From Beroe ovata (Eukaryota; Ctenophora; Nuda; Beroida; Beroidae): a stretch of 64,000 nt of DNA. The notes beneath the pieces were generated by a model, which saw only the letters and a list, made by a program, of their open reading frames with translations, ran no database searches and was not told where the DNA came from. Positions 10,677-22,200 of the stretch are shown piece after piece (position 1 is the first letter of the stretch; every line of letters begins with the position of its first letter). The DNA lies in assembly GCA_946803715.1 (NCBI GenBank), contig CAMPET010000014.1, positions 421,486 to 485,485 on the forward strand, given 5' to 3'. The translations under genes and the position numbers were made by a program.

Positions 10677-11547
10677 TAACTAACAATTACTCAATTGCTC
10701 AAGAAGCTCCTACTGATTCAAATAGTTATTCCCTCTTGTGACCAATCTTTCTCAAAGCAGTCTTTGAGTGCCATTAAACAAGGGATGAAGGGAAGATTGG
10801 CTAAAATATAGCTTAGTTTAGTTTTATAGTTTGGTTATAGCTCCAAAATCATCCTTTTCCTAGGAAAGAGTTGTTAAGTCTTGACTTGCTTAATTGTAGG
10901 TACTCCACTCGGTGTTGTAATGTAGGATTACTCCCTATCCTTGCTAGTGGAATTACTATTGCGCAGCGCTGACGGCAGGGAAACCCAATCAAGTTAAAAC
11001 CGGTATTGAAGGTTCAGTCCTAGCTAGTTCTAAAAAATCTTAAATCAAATAGCTAAGCAAGTTGTTCCTTGATAAGCGTATTTTGTTCGTGCGCGCGGCT
11101 CAATCTACAGAATGGGATCGATCGGCGTGCGCGCGCGCGCTGGAAAATCAACAAAGAGCAGTGACATCAAAGTGTCCTATCACAATCATGTTGTTGGGTT
11201 TCCGCGGTGGACGATCTTTTTCAACTTTGCGACATATGTCCCATCAAACGGCATTCAGACATCCGAGTATTCGCCAATGGAAAAAACTTCTTTCGATTAA
11301 GAGAAGAGTAAGGATTAAAGGAGTACACATGATAATTCGTGATATGATCTCCTTTTCCTGCAATAAATTAGCTATAAGTTTGATCTTTCTATCATAAACA
11401 TCAATACTAATCATACTAGATAAGAATTAGCGCTTATAAATCTCCTACATCAAACATATGGATAAAAAGATGTTCAAAATGAATAAAAATGGGGTAGATC
11501 TCAAAATTGGGTATAAAAAAGAATGAACCTAGTAACTTTCACGAATT
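10677..11547. other. Intergenic with a decayed TGTAGGATT element
   Basis: At 10921-10940 the sequence TGTAGGATTACTCCCTATCC matches the inverted-repeat end of the element at 28873-28944 and of the one at 49132. A GC-rich patch GTGCGCGCGCGCGC lies near 11130. No gene is recognised. Confidence 0.5.
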
Positions 11548-13646
11548 CTAAAGTCCTTTATTGTAGTAAACAATCATTTTCGATGGGTCTCGCTCCTTAA
11601 TTTTGGACTTCAGATCACCTTCCAAGTCGTCAACTTTGATAGCCTGAGAACAGAGTATTGTCAAAATTCATGGATACAAAACGTGTATGTTGTACTTGTG
11701 CATAAGTACTATGATTTCTCATATTATACGCGAATCATGCGAATCGGCAAGTACTGATTTATGCAATGTATGGATATTTATGCAATGTATAGATATTCTG
11801 GTGGAAATGATTGTCAGATTAGTCAATATGAGAAGGAGAGAGAGAGAGAGAGATATGCGACCTGCTTCTGGGGGAAGAGGGCACACCCGAATGGCACAGC
11901 CCCAAGGAGGAACATGCCGACAAGGAGAGTTTGTATTCCGCAACTCTTCATTTTACCCGCACCCTTCATGAACGGTTTCTTCTCCAAGTATTCCATAATA
12001 ACCGGTGTCATCACTGAGTGTTAACAGAGTGTTAAGAGGGTGTCAACAGTTCATGTAGGCACCCATTACAGTGGGGGCATTGTGATTGGTCGTTGAATGG
12101 TAAAGAATTGTGGAAGTAGGAGTAGAAACTCACACATCCCTGGAGCAGCAATGCATATCCTGGAGAAGGTAACACTTGCAATGGATCGTTTAGCAGCGAT
12201 GACACTGGTACCCAACTTGTTACCATCCTCATCCACTATCACTACACCATCTGAGAGTTAAGTTACAGTGTGAGCAGTCTAGTAACGGGGAATACCTACT
12301 CTAATAAGTTTCTATAAAGTGATTTCATGCTGTAAAAACAGATATCAGTTAGGTACCACGTTAACCACACCCATATGACACTACTTGTAGATATTTGAAG
12401 ACATGAGCAGTGACCACATGGCATCACGTGACAATTAGATACCTATGATCTACCGATTATGATTTACTACAGGATAGGTAGTACTGTAGTATTTGTTATG
12501 AACTATAAAGGTATTTTTATGGACTATGGTTTACCGATATCGACACTCACCCACTAGTTCTCTGCTTCTCATACAGGGAATGTTGACCATGTTCGCCACG
12601 GCCACAGCGATGAATGGGACAAATCTGTTGATGAGTGGTGGGGCCCTCGCAGCTAGACCCCTGTTCAGACCTGAGGAATGTCATCAGTCACAAGGCAATT
12701 AGGCAATAACGCATCAGGGTGTGGTTAGAATGATATTGTTTTTTGTAGTGACGGTACAAGCTCTAGGTATTTAGCTGGGTAACGAAGCTATAACTACCTA
12801 TTGAAGTAGCTGTAGCAAGTGAGGTAGCTGTGAAGTAAGCAAAGAGTATCACATTTGTAGGGAGAGGCTTATCCCCGCTCCTATTTGTAAAGTTCACCAG
12901 GGCATTGAACGACTGATTCAGCCACTGTCCTAGGAATATCTCCAATGGACTCCTGTGATGGAGAACTAAGTTTGGGATTTAGAAATCATTTTCAATTTCA
13001 CAATTCATAACTTTTACAATCATTTCAGAGTGGAGCTATCGACATAAATACGGAATTTCAATTTCCGATTTTGCAACGCCCGAAGGTATCACACCACATT
13101 CACACGTACTTGTAGAAAGCAAGGAGAATCCCAGTAATGATCATCCCCCCGGGAACTTGGAAACTCATCCGACCCAGAATATTCTGTTTTTCCCCTGTTT
13201 CAGGGTGGAATGCACTGTCGTATAGGTACTTGGCATTCCACAGTGCCTCAGCACCACCACCAGGCATTATACCTTCTGATCTGAGCATGTACCGACTGTT
13301 AAAGTAGCTCAGAGAGCTGGTCACAGATTGAGCCGTATTCCCTGTAATGATATAACAGCCACAGTCCACATGAGATAAGTGCCACATGATTCATAGGCAA
13401 AATATAGTGATGCACACCTATGAATGTAGGAAGTAGGTATTGCACAATATAACAATATAGTCGTAATATTTCATCAATTACCTAACTAACTTACTTGTAC
13501 AGTTTGACTATTTGACGTGCATCCTCCAGCTGTATGCTAGTCTTCAGACAGTTGGTCGGATCCGTCAGTTTCAGGAAGTGTCGGTACCTGCCCTGGAACG
13601 TTTCGTCTCCCCACATGGATTTCGAGATATCTACATTCCTATCCAT
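11548..13646 (-). CDS. SFXN: Sideroflexin, copy A (mitochondrial serine transporter family)
   Basis: Seven exons on the minus strand (13495-13646, 13110-13280, 12798-12952, 12551-12670, 12134-12250, 11862-12013, 11548-11643) join with consistent phases to 320 residues; human SFXN1 has 322. Family landmarks include [19 protein letters not shown], the block [17 protein letters not shown] followed by [11 protein letters not shown], the motif [51 protein letters not shown] and the invariant C-terminus YYNKGL. Sideroflexins are inner-membrane proteins with several membrane segments; SFXN1/3 carry serine into mitochondria for one-carbon metabolism. Copy B lies directly upstream in the same orientation with identical intron positions, so the two arose by tandem duplication. 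Confidence 0.95.
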
Positions 13647-14425
13647 CTATTCCTTTAGCTAGTACACAGACATCTACATGATGAAGAATCAAGATGACTT
13701 TGTTACTTTTCAGCTAAAATTTGTTAGGTACCTCTACACTGAATGCAAAGCAAGCATGTGGAAAATAATCAGGCGACCTAATAAGGAAATTCGAAGTTGA
13801 TTACCAAATAAACAACATCATATTCAGTTATTCTCGTATTCTCGTGGTCGTCTCCCGGCAACCGTGAATTCGAAATTTCGCGGAAATCCTAGGAATTTCA
13901 ATGCAAAAATGTTCTGAGTCATGACAGTCAAGGCTGGATGCGCTGATATTTGATGCTGTTTTAAGGAGTCTTCTTATCTATTACAAAGGAGCCATCACAT
14001 CAAATTCAAATCAGGTCTAAACCGGTTTAGATCCTCAATAGTGAAATGTGACTCCACTTTTTGCTGAATGTATGTTCATAGCAATGCATTTTATCGGAGG
14101 GCATTGAGACAATGAAATACGGAAACTTATAAAACAGTGATGGTATTTCATCTTATAAATTAATAACATTAGTCAAACCCCGTACCTAAAAATATAAATT
14201 ATGTGCAATCAATTATGTGCAATCAATTATGTGCAATCAGGAAGAGAGATGAAGCTACACAAACATACAAAACTCATCTATAATACATAACGACGATCGT
14301 CTTCGTCTGATATCATTATCCCTATACTAAACTTATAATCTGGATAAAATCAATCACGTTATCTATAGGACCATGACCAAGGTCATGTTTCTGAATGAAC
14401 TCGATGATTTTGTTGTCATCTCTGC
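13647..14425. other. Spacer between sideroflexin paralogues
   Basis: This contains the copy A promoter side and the copy B 3' end. A 14-bp unit (AATTATGTGCAATC) is repeated three times near 14198-14240. Nothing else is recognised. Confidence 0.5.
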
Positions 14426-16439
14426 TCACAATCCCTTGTTGTAGAAGACTGTGGTCATTGAAGGATCTCTCTCGAGTATCTTGTTACGGAGATCAGCTTC
14501 CAGCTTGTCTACCGAGATGCTCTGATAGGGAATACATGGATTTCATTTCAATTTTTCTTTCTACTATCGTTTATGTTAAACGATAGTATTATACATTGTA
14601 CAATGTACAATGTACTACAATGTACTACAATGTACATCCAAATAAACCCATGACGAGTTGTTTTTACAATAACTCCATGGATCCCCATACAGCGGCACAA
14701 CATCGAATAGTTACCTGTTGCTGTGCAAAGAGGGCGCATCCGCTGGGTATAGCCGGTAGCATGAACAATCCCGCCACGATAGTTTGAGCCGCGCAGCTCC
14801 TCATTTTACTCGCATTCTTCATGAAGTTGAAGTTCTTCTCAATCCACTGCATCACCACGGGAGTAATCACTGTAATAATGGTAATGAGGAGGAGTTATCA
14901 ATGCAGTAGTGCGAAGGAATTATGACGTGCGAACATAGTAATGTTATGAAATACTGACATATTGAATTATGACGTGCGAACATAGTATAATGAAATACTG
15001 ACACTGATACTAACACTGATACTAACACTGATACTAATACTGACACATTGGCGTTGCCATGCAAATCCTGGAGAAGGTAACACTGGCAATGGATCGTTTA
15101 GCAGCAATGACACTGTTACCCAACTTGTTACCATCCTCATCCACTATTACTACACCATCTGGGAATTACAGTGTGAGTAGTCAAGTAACGGTTGATAAAC
15201 TGTACATGACTGTACATGGAAATACATGCCGTTCCTGTGATTCCTTGGTCTATAATATACTGTTACATCACACCTATGAGGTGCGTATTTGGCCATATTT
15301 CTCGAGGCGAAGCCGAGTGAAATTTGGGCAATACGCACCGAATAGGTAACAATGTTATTTGACGATTGGACAGCAAGCTACTGTTACCGCTACATTTCAA
15401 CATTTCAACGGCTGAGACATGCTCATGAGTTACATAATGCACAGTGTGCAGTATCTATACACACCTATCATCTCTTGACTCCTCATGCATGGAATGTTGA
15501 CCATGTTAGCCACAGCAACTGCTACGAATGGTACAAATCTGCCGATAAGAGGCGGCACACCAGTCGATAACTTGTTCAAACCTATGGTACAGAATTAACT
15601 GGAATAGGGAGTAGGAGCACTGATTGCATTCAGACAGTCATTGACAGAATGAAATGCAAACCTATTGAGGTGGCCGTCGCAAGTGATGTGGCCGTGACAT
15701 ATGCTGATAAGATGACACTAGTAGACAGTGGCTTATCGCCACTTCTGTTAGTGTAGTTCACCATGGCGTTGAACGACTGTGTCAGCCACTGAGCCATGAA
15801 TATCTCTAGAGGTTTCCTGAAGAGATTAGCATTTTGTACAGCATTTCCCAGACTCAGTGATTCTGGGATGCGTGATGCTGTGAATAATCTTGATCATCTC
15901 CTTCAAGCAACCTGTAAAAAGCGAGGAGCATGCCAGTAAGAACCATTCCACCGGGAACTTGGAAACTCATTCGTCCCATCAAGTTTTGCTTGTCTCCTGT
16001 TTCAGGGTGGAATGCACTATCGTGAACATACTTTGCATTCCACAGCGCCTCAGCACCACCACCAGGCAATACTCCATCTTTCCTGATGGATGAGGAACAT
16101 TTGAAACTATATTGAATAGTTGAAAAAAAGTGACTATAGTTTTTCCAAACTTGACTAGTAGATGCGAACAAGAAGATACAAACAACAAACATCGAAAACA
16201 TCAAATCTTACAAAGAAGGTACTGCACACAGAATAGCTACTAGGGGTTCCTTTGTACCTACTCTGCAGTACCGACTAAAAAACTTACTTGTATTTGTGCA
16301 CAATTTGCCGCGCTTCTTCAAGTTGTAGGTTTGTCCTCAGACAATTCCGTGGATCTGTGAGTCTGACAAAGTGCTTGAATCTTGCTTGGAAAGTCTCATC
16401 CCCCCACTTTGACTTGGTGATGTCGATTGCTCGATCCAT
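14426..16439 (-). CDS. SFXN: Sideroflexin, copy B (tandem paralogue)
   Basis: Seven exons (16288-16439, 15912-16082, 15662-15816, 15465-15581, 15045-15158, 14715-14869, 14426-14521) join to 319 residues with the same exon borders and phases as copy A. The motifs are parallel: [73 protein letters not shown] and FYNKGL. Compared with copy A, the PQK motif near the end has become AQQ and a few residues are gained or lost at exon edges, so the two are clearly diverged. The 5' exon is present again at 17880-18031, probably because of the assembly. Substrate difference between A and B cannot be read from sequence. Confidence 0.95.
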
Positions 16440-17176
16440 AATGGTCTGGAAAATTTGAATATCTTATACTTCACTCGACAGTGGATCCATTTAAACACTA
16501 ACGCGTATATGTACACATGGAAGAAAAGTGCGGAAGGAAGGGAAAAGACGTGCAATTGTTAGCAATCGTAAGCAGTTTCCACTGTAAAGTGCGCGTCTTT
16601 TTCTTTCCGTCCACTCTTCCTTCCATGTGTACACATACCGGTAAACAGGATTGGTTGTCATCCAGTTTTCACCGCAATGTTTCACTACGTATGAAAAACT
16701 GAGTGAGAAGACGGAAAACTTCTGCAACTGAAGTGAAATATTAAACTGACATCACCTTGCCTGGAAAATTCATGTATGAGAGCAGATAAGGCTTGGTTGA
16801 CCTGTACAACGTCACAACATAATTCAATAACAAGATAAGCCTGCTGCAGTTGTGGAAATAAAATACTGGTTAGTCAGGTTCTTGAGCTTATTTTGCTGCT
16901 GAAAAGACTTTGGGTCATTGAGCTGAAATACCATCTATTGAAATATCAGCATTCAACTCTGTTAAGCTGTTAGATACTGAAATGATTCTTCAGCAATTTT
17001 AAACTGAAAGATAACTACCTAATACCTATATCACATGCATTGGAACATGATATTGTCTACCTAGTTAAGCTCATATGCTCACTCAAACTGACATGTTTTG
17101 GGTAGATTAGGGGTTATGGTGGCCACTAACTCGGGAACCGATCATCAGATTGACGTATAATTTTGGTTGTCCGAGT
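16256..17176. repeat. Locally repeated block, first copy
   Basis: This block (sideroflexin B exon 1 plus about 0.7 kb upstream) recurs downstream. Its first half matches 17848-18390 at an offset of 1592, and its second half matches 17178-17846 with a 5-bp insertion. It ends at the gap N 17177. Confidence 0.9.
16505..16644. repeat. Inverted-repeat element with TGTACACAT ends (MITE-like)
   Basis: Imperfect terminal inverted repeats of about 43 bp begin TATGTACACATGGAAG on the left and read CTTCCATGTGTACACATA on the right, with GA-rich/CT-rich inner arms around GTAAGCAGTTTCCACTGTAA. A related element lies at about 29988-30112. No coding capacity. Confidence 0.7.
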
Positions 17177-17177
17177 N

Positions 17178-17846
17178 CACTCTTCCTTCCATGTGTACAC
17201 ATACCGGTAAACAGGATTGGTTGTCATCCAGTTTTCACCGCAATGTTTCACTACGTATGAAAAACTGAGTGAGAAGACGGAAAACTTCTGCAACTGAAGT
17301 GAAATATTAAACTGACATCACCTTGCCTGGAAAATTCATGTATGAGAGCCTAGCAGATAAGGCTTGGTTGACCTGTACAACGTCACAACATAATTCAATA
17401 ACAAGATAAGCCTGCTGCAGTTGTGGAAATAAAATACTGGTTAGTCAGGTTCTTGAGCTTATTTTGCTGCTGAAAAGACTTTGGGTCATTGAGCTGAAAT
17501 ACCATCTATTGAAATATCAGCATTCAACTCTGTTAAGCTGTTAGATACTGAAATGATTCTTCAGCAATTTTAAACTGAAAGATAACTACCTAATACCTAT
17601 ATCACATGCATTGGAACATGATATTGTCTACCTAGTTAAGCTCATATGCTCACTCAAACTGACATGTTTTGGGTAGATTAGGGGTTATGGTGGCCACTAA
17701 CTCGGGAACCGATCATCAGATTGACGTATAATTTTGGTTGTCCGAGTTTCAAATGGTCCTTGAGCTATGGTAGAAGTTTCAAGTCAATCGGTCGATCCGT
17801 TTGGGAGCTATCCTCAAATGCTCACTCAAACTGACATGTTTTGGGT
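17178..17846. repeat. Locally repeated block, middle copy between two gaps
   Basis: Flanked by N at 17177 and N at 17847, this block repeats 16612-17176 almost exactly, apart from a CTAGC insertion near 17350, and then runs about 100 bp further. The placement between gap symbols suggests an alternative haplotype or contig end placed in series. Confidence 0.85.
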
Positions 17847-17847
17847 N

Positions 17848-18660
17848 ACCTACTCTGCAGTACCGACTAAAAAACTTACTTGTATTTGTGCACAATTTGC
17901 CGCGCTTCTTCAAGTTGTAGGTTTGTCCTCAGACAATTCCGTGGATCTGTGAGTCTGACAAAGTGCTTGAATCTTGCTTGGAAAGTCTCATCCCCCCACT
18001 TTGACTTGGTGATGTCGATTGCTCGATCCATAATGGTCTGGAAAATTTGAATATCTTATACTTCACTCGACAGTGGATCCATTTAAACACTAACGCGTAT
18101 ATGTACACATGGAAGAAAAGTGCGGAAGGAAGGGAAAAGACGTGCAATTGTTAGCAATCGTAAGCAGTTTCCACTGTAAAGTGCGCGTCTTTTTCTTTCC
18201 GTCCACTCTTCCTTCCATGTGTACACATACCGGTAAACAGGATTGGTTGTCATCCAGTTTTCACCGCAATGTTTCACTACGTATGAAAAACTGAGTGAGA
18301 AGACGGAAAACTTCTGCAACTGAAGTGAAATATTAAACTGACATCACCTTGCCTGGAAAATTCATGTATGAGAGCAGATAAGGCTTGGTTGACCTGTACA
18401 ACGTCACAACATAATTCAATAACAAGATAAGCCTGCTGCAGTTATGGAAATGAAATACTGGTTAGTCAGGTTCTTGAGCTTATTGTGCTTCTGAAAAGAC
18501 TTTGGGTTATTGAGCTGCGATACCATCTATTGACATATCCTCATTCAACTATGTTAGATACTGAAATGATTCTTCAGCAGTTCTATACTGAAAGATAAGT
18601 ACCTAATACCCACGCACGTCGCACATGCATTGGAACATGATATTGTCTACCTAGTTAGTG
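17848..18660. repeat. Locally repeated block, third copy
   Basis: It begins straight after the N with the same bases as 16256 and stays identical for over 500 bp, including the inverted-repeat element (at about 18097-18236). Beyond about 18440 small differences accumulate (for example TTATGGAAATGAAATAC), as expected for a second haplotype. Confidence 0.85.
17880..18031 (-). pseudogene. Extra copy of sideroflexin exon 1 (probable assembly duplicate)
   Basis: This is identical to exon 1 of sideroflexin copy B (16288-16439), including the ATG at 18031 and the GTAAGT donor. No further sideroflexin exons follow it before copy B's own exon 1, so on this assembly it is a stranded duplicate exon. 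An assembly artefact is more likely than a real partial gene. Confidence 0.75.
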
Positions 18661-19203
18661 GTTACAAATGCTTACGGAATGCAGAAGGTTAGATAAAGCT
18701 CGCCTTCCTTATTCATCAAGTTCATTAATAAGTTAATACTATAATACATGCATTAAAATGAAGAAATTATTTCAGACATGGTGCATACCTTTATGCCGTG
18801 GGATGAGACTCATCCAGTGGCCACATGTATCTACTTCTTCTATTGATACGAACATATCTACAGAGGGACAACCGTCAATCAGTTACTTTTTAAAGCAGGT
18901 TTTGATCAAAGCTGTAGATTGTTTTTATTATTAATCATCAAAATCATTGAAGATTGAGGACAATACCTATTGAGTAGAAAATATACGATGAATGGGGGTT
19001 AAATATGATGAGTAGAGGAGTAGGTATGTAGGTATTTACACATTTTCACATGATGCAAATATAAATTTGATAAAATAAAATAGAAATAGTTTATTAAAGA
19101 TAAGTCAAATAAAAAGTTTGTGATCTGAGGAAAAACTCAAACAGTCAAGATAGGTAAAGGATCTTAATCTAAATGTTAAAAAACCGTCTGGCCCACTAAA
19201 CTA
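18661..19203. other. Intergenic with an exon-like segment
   Basis: On the minus strand 18789-18857 has a CTGTAG acceptor and a G|GTATGC donor and could be a 5' untranslated exon of the sideroflexin B transcript. A second such segment (16756-16801, repeated in the duplicated blocks) lies between them, but joining the two gives an early stop, so neither is called coding. Confidence 0.3.
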
Positions 19204-22200
19204 CTAAAAACTGTCATTGCTTGCATCTGATTTAGTAACACTCTCGCCAGAGTAAGCATAGTCTTCCAGCTTGAGTCCCAGAAAAGGGGGTGGTGATGGA
19301 CTGTTGAATGGATCAGCAGCTGGTGTTTCAGGTAAGGGAGTAACCAGTTCTAGTGTATGTTCATTGCTTTGTGGCCTGGGCAATGGACTGGGGATGTTTT
19401 TACGCTGTAATTTTTCGTGCGGAGATAAGGAAATTATCTTCTGATTCTGTGAGGAAGCTTCAGGTTGAGTGATGACATTCTTAGAAATTGACTCTTCTCT
19501 CCTAACTTGTATGTCTGCTGCATGGGGAACAAACTTTACAGTTGCTGTACAGCGATCTTCAAAAAGTTGTCGCATATCTGGATCTTTGACGAGCTGCAGT
19601 AAATCTATAGATGTGGGAGATAAAGGCCATTCACCCTCACTAAGAGGACGGTCAACAACACAATCCAAATCAGCAATTTCACGAGGAATTTTCACAGGAA
19701 GGACCTCTCCTGCCGAGATCGGGAGGTCGGTTGTATCAGTACATGTGTACGAGGATGTAGAATCTTCGACAAGCCCAGCAGAGTCTGACCCAGAACTCTC
19801 ATGATGAGGTTCAATGACTCTGGTCTCATCCAATGGATGTTGAGATATCAAGGAAACATCTCCTGTGTCACCTAAAGGATGTTGAGAGATAAGGGAGTTA
19901 GCTGGATCAATAACAATAGTCGCAGTATTGAGTGGGGTGATCAAGGACCTTTTTGTTATTCTATCTTGTACTCCAGTGGTATCTGAAAGTGTGAAATCTC
20001 TCGGAGCATCGGTAAAGTCAGGTGTTTCTACGTAGAGGTCACCAACAACTTCCTCAGAGACATCAAGAGGGACTTGCTCAATGGTATCGTTGAAGAAAGA
20101 TGCTGTCAAGGGCGGATTCTTCGTCAGCCGCTCTGTGGGAGGAACAGGAACACCCTCCGGTAGTACTGGTATACTGCTGGCAAATGGGTCCGGACTGAGA
20201 GAGGGGGTCATCACAGGTGAGATGTTTTGCGGAATGTTGGAGGACTCATCAGAACTTGTAGCTGACATTGATGGATTATCTGTGATGCTAGGTGTAGGAA
20301 CAATAGAGAGGGATGACCTGGTGTCTTGAGACGGCGAGGACTCAAAGCTGTCGTCATATTCCTGCTCCCCAGCTATATCACTGTTCTGAAGTCGCTCATC
20401 TGCTGACTGGCCGTCTATTCCATCAGGATTAGCTTCATTCTTTTGCCTTGTTAATGAGCATTTATTTGCACGCTCCTCAACCTGACTTCTAATGACATCA
20501 GCTACGAGAAGTTGCAACTCATCTGAAGACAGGTTTAGGTCTAGACTCGCAATATTCACCCCCAAATCATCATTGTGAGGTCCAAAACCCTCATAAGGAA
20601 TGCCTGCTTCTTCTGCTAACATTTTACTGATAATTTCATCTTCAAGCCACCGCATGACAACAATCTTATCTTCCTCAACATCTGCACAATGTTCAATAGG
20701 TTCTTGAATTTTAGAAACTGAGGATGTTTTCACTGGGAATCTATCTTGATATAAGGAACCTTTCATTCCTTGTATTTCCAGAGGTCCAGGCAAATCAAGA
20801 ACCTCAATGAACCCATCATCCTCCATATTATTGCGTGCTTCACCTTTATGAATGTGATTGTAACTCTGAAGAAATTGAGGAGAGTAATTTTGTGACTTCT
20901 CATGAGTCAGCACCTTCAGTGGAGATGAATACTGATCTATCATCAAAGGCTCGATTTCTGGTGAATTGCACACAGAAACATCCCTTGTTGCAACGGCCGG
21001 CCGTGGTTTTGTTTTGACAGGCGGCTTTGTAAGTTGCTCGACAACTATTGGTGAAGTTTGGATAGATTTTTGTGACTTTGTCGGTAATGGAGTACTGTGA
21101 AGCTGTTCAGTTGAAGGTTCGTGTATAATTGATGTTTGCTGGGGTACCAAAGGATAACTTTTTGGTAAATCTGGTCTCTTGTATGGCGATTCTTGGTATC
21201 TGTTGGTCTTTGGCATATGCTGAGATTTTATCTCCTTTTCTCGCTTCTTCAACAAACCAATATTTGCTGTCACCACATTCTTCTGATTTTCTGCTTTGAT
21301 TCGCTCATACATAATTTTTTTCTCTTCTAGCTTATTTTTCACTTTAGATCTTTTGGGGGCTCGGATTTGCTTTTCTGCGATATTCATCTTCTTTGGATCT
21401 CTAGACCTTATTTCTTTCTGAATATCGTTGAGAATCTGATCAATTCGATTGGATATCTCTTCGTCTTCAGGCTCCTTTTCTTCACAGCAGTATGTCCTAT
21501 CAAGTAGAAAATTCCTTTCTTCCAACTGCTTCCTCTGTTCTTCTATCTCAGCAAGAGTGTTCTTAGCGTGGGTAATGTATTCAGGAGTTCTATAGTCTTT
21601 TTCATCTATATGACGTTGTTTGATGACCCTATTTTCTCTCTCTTGGATCCTTTCAAGATAAATATCTGCAGGAGTCTTATCGCGGTACACGGAAGATTTT
21701 ATAGCCTGAATTCTTTCTGCGTGTCTTATCTCCTCTATTTCACGCTTTGCCTCTTTCGCTTCTTTAAGCAACTGCAAAATATCTTCACTTATGTTGGAGT
21801 ATTCTTTAGTTTTTGGTTCATCGCATTGACCTTCGAGGACATTATCAGACAGAGTATGAATAGTGGAATCAGAATCCGCAGATTTAATGAACTGTGACCG
21901 CAATTCTCTTGCAGATTTGGGTTTTCTGAAATTCTGTGAATCTCTGGAGGAGTCTTGGGGTTTACGTAAGGAGCGTGGTTTTGGGGCAACACGAGGTTGC
22001 ACTGGTGTGGGCACACCAACATTCCTGTCATCTATATCAGGGATCAATGTAATATCAAGTGAATCATTTGTTGCTTGCTCCTGACAAAGTTTAGCCTGTT
22101 CATCTGCTATGACGTTGTCCTCATTCGGTATCTTTACTCCATCTTGTTTAGCCACATTGAGCATATCTGAAGATAGCTTCTGTAGTTTCTCCTCAATTTC

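Noticed and set aside
16756-18857. Minus-strand exon-like segments (18789-18857 and 16756-16801) read as an extra gene
   Set aside because: Joining them in phase produces a stop at once; at most they are untranslated leader exons.
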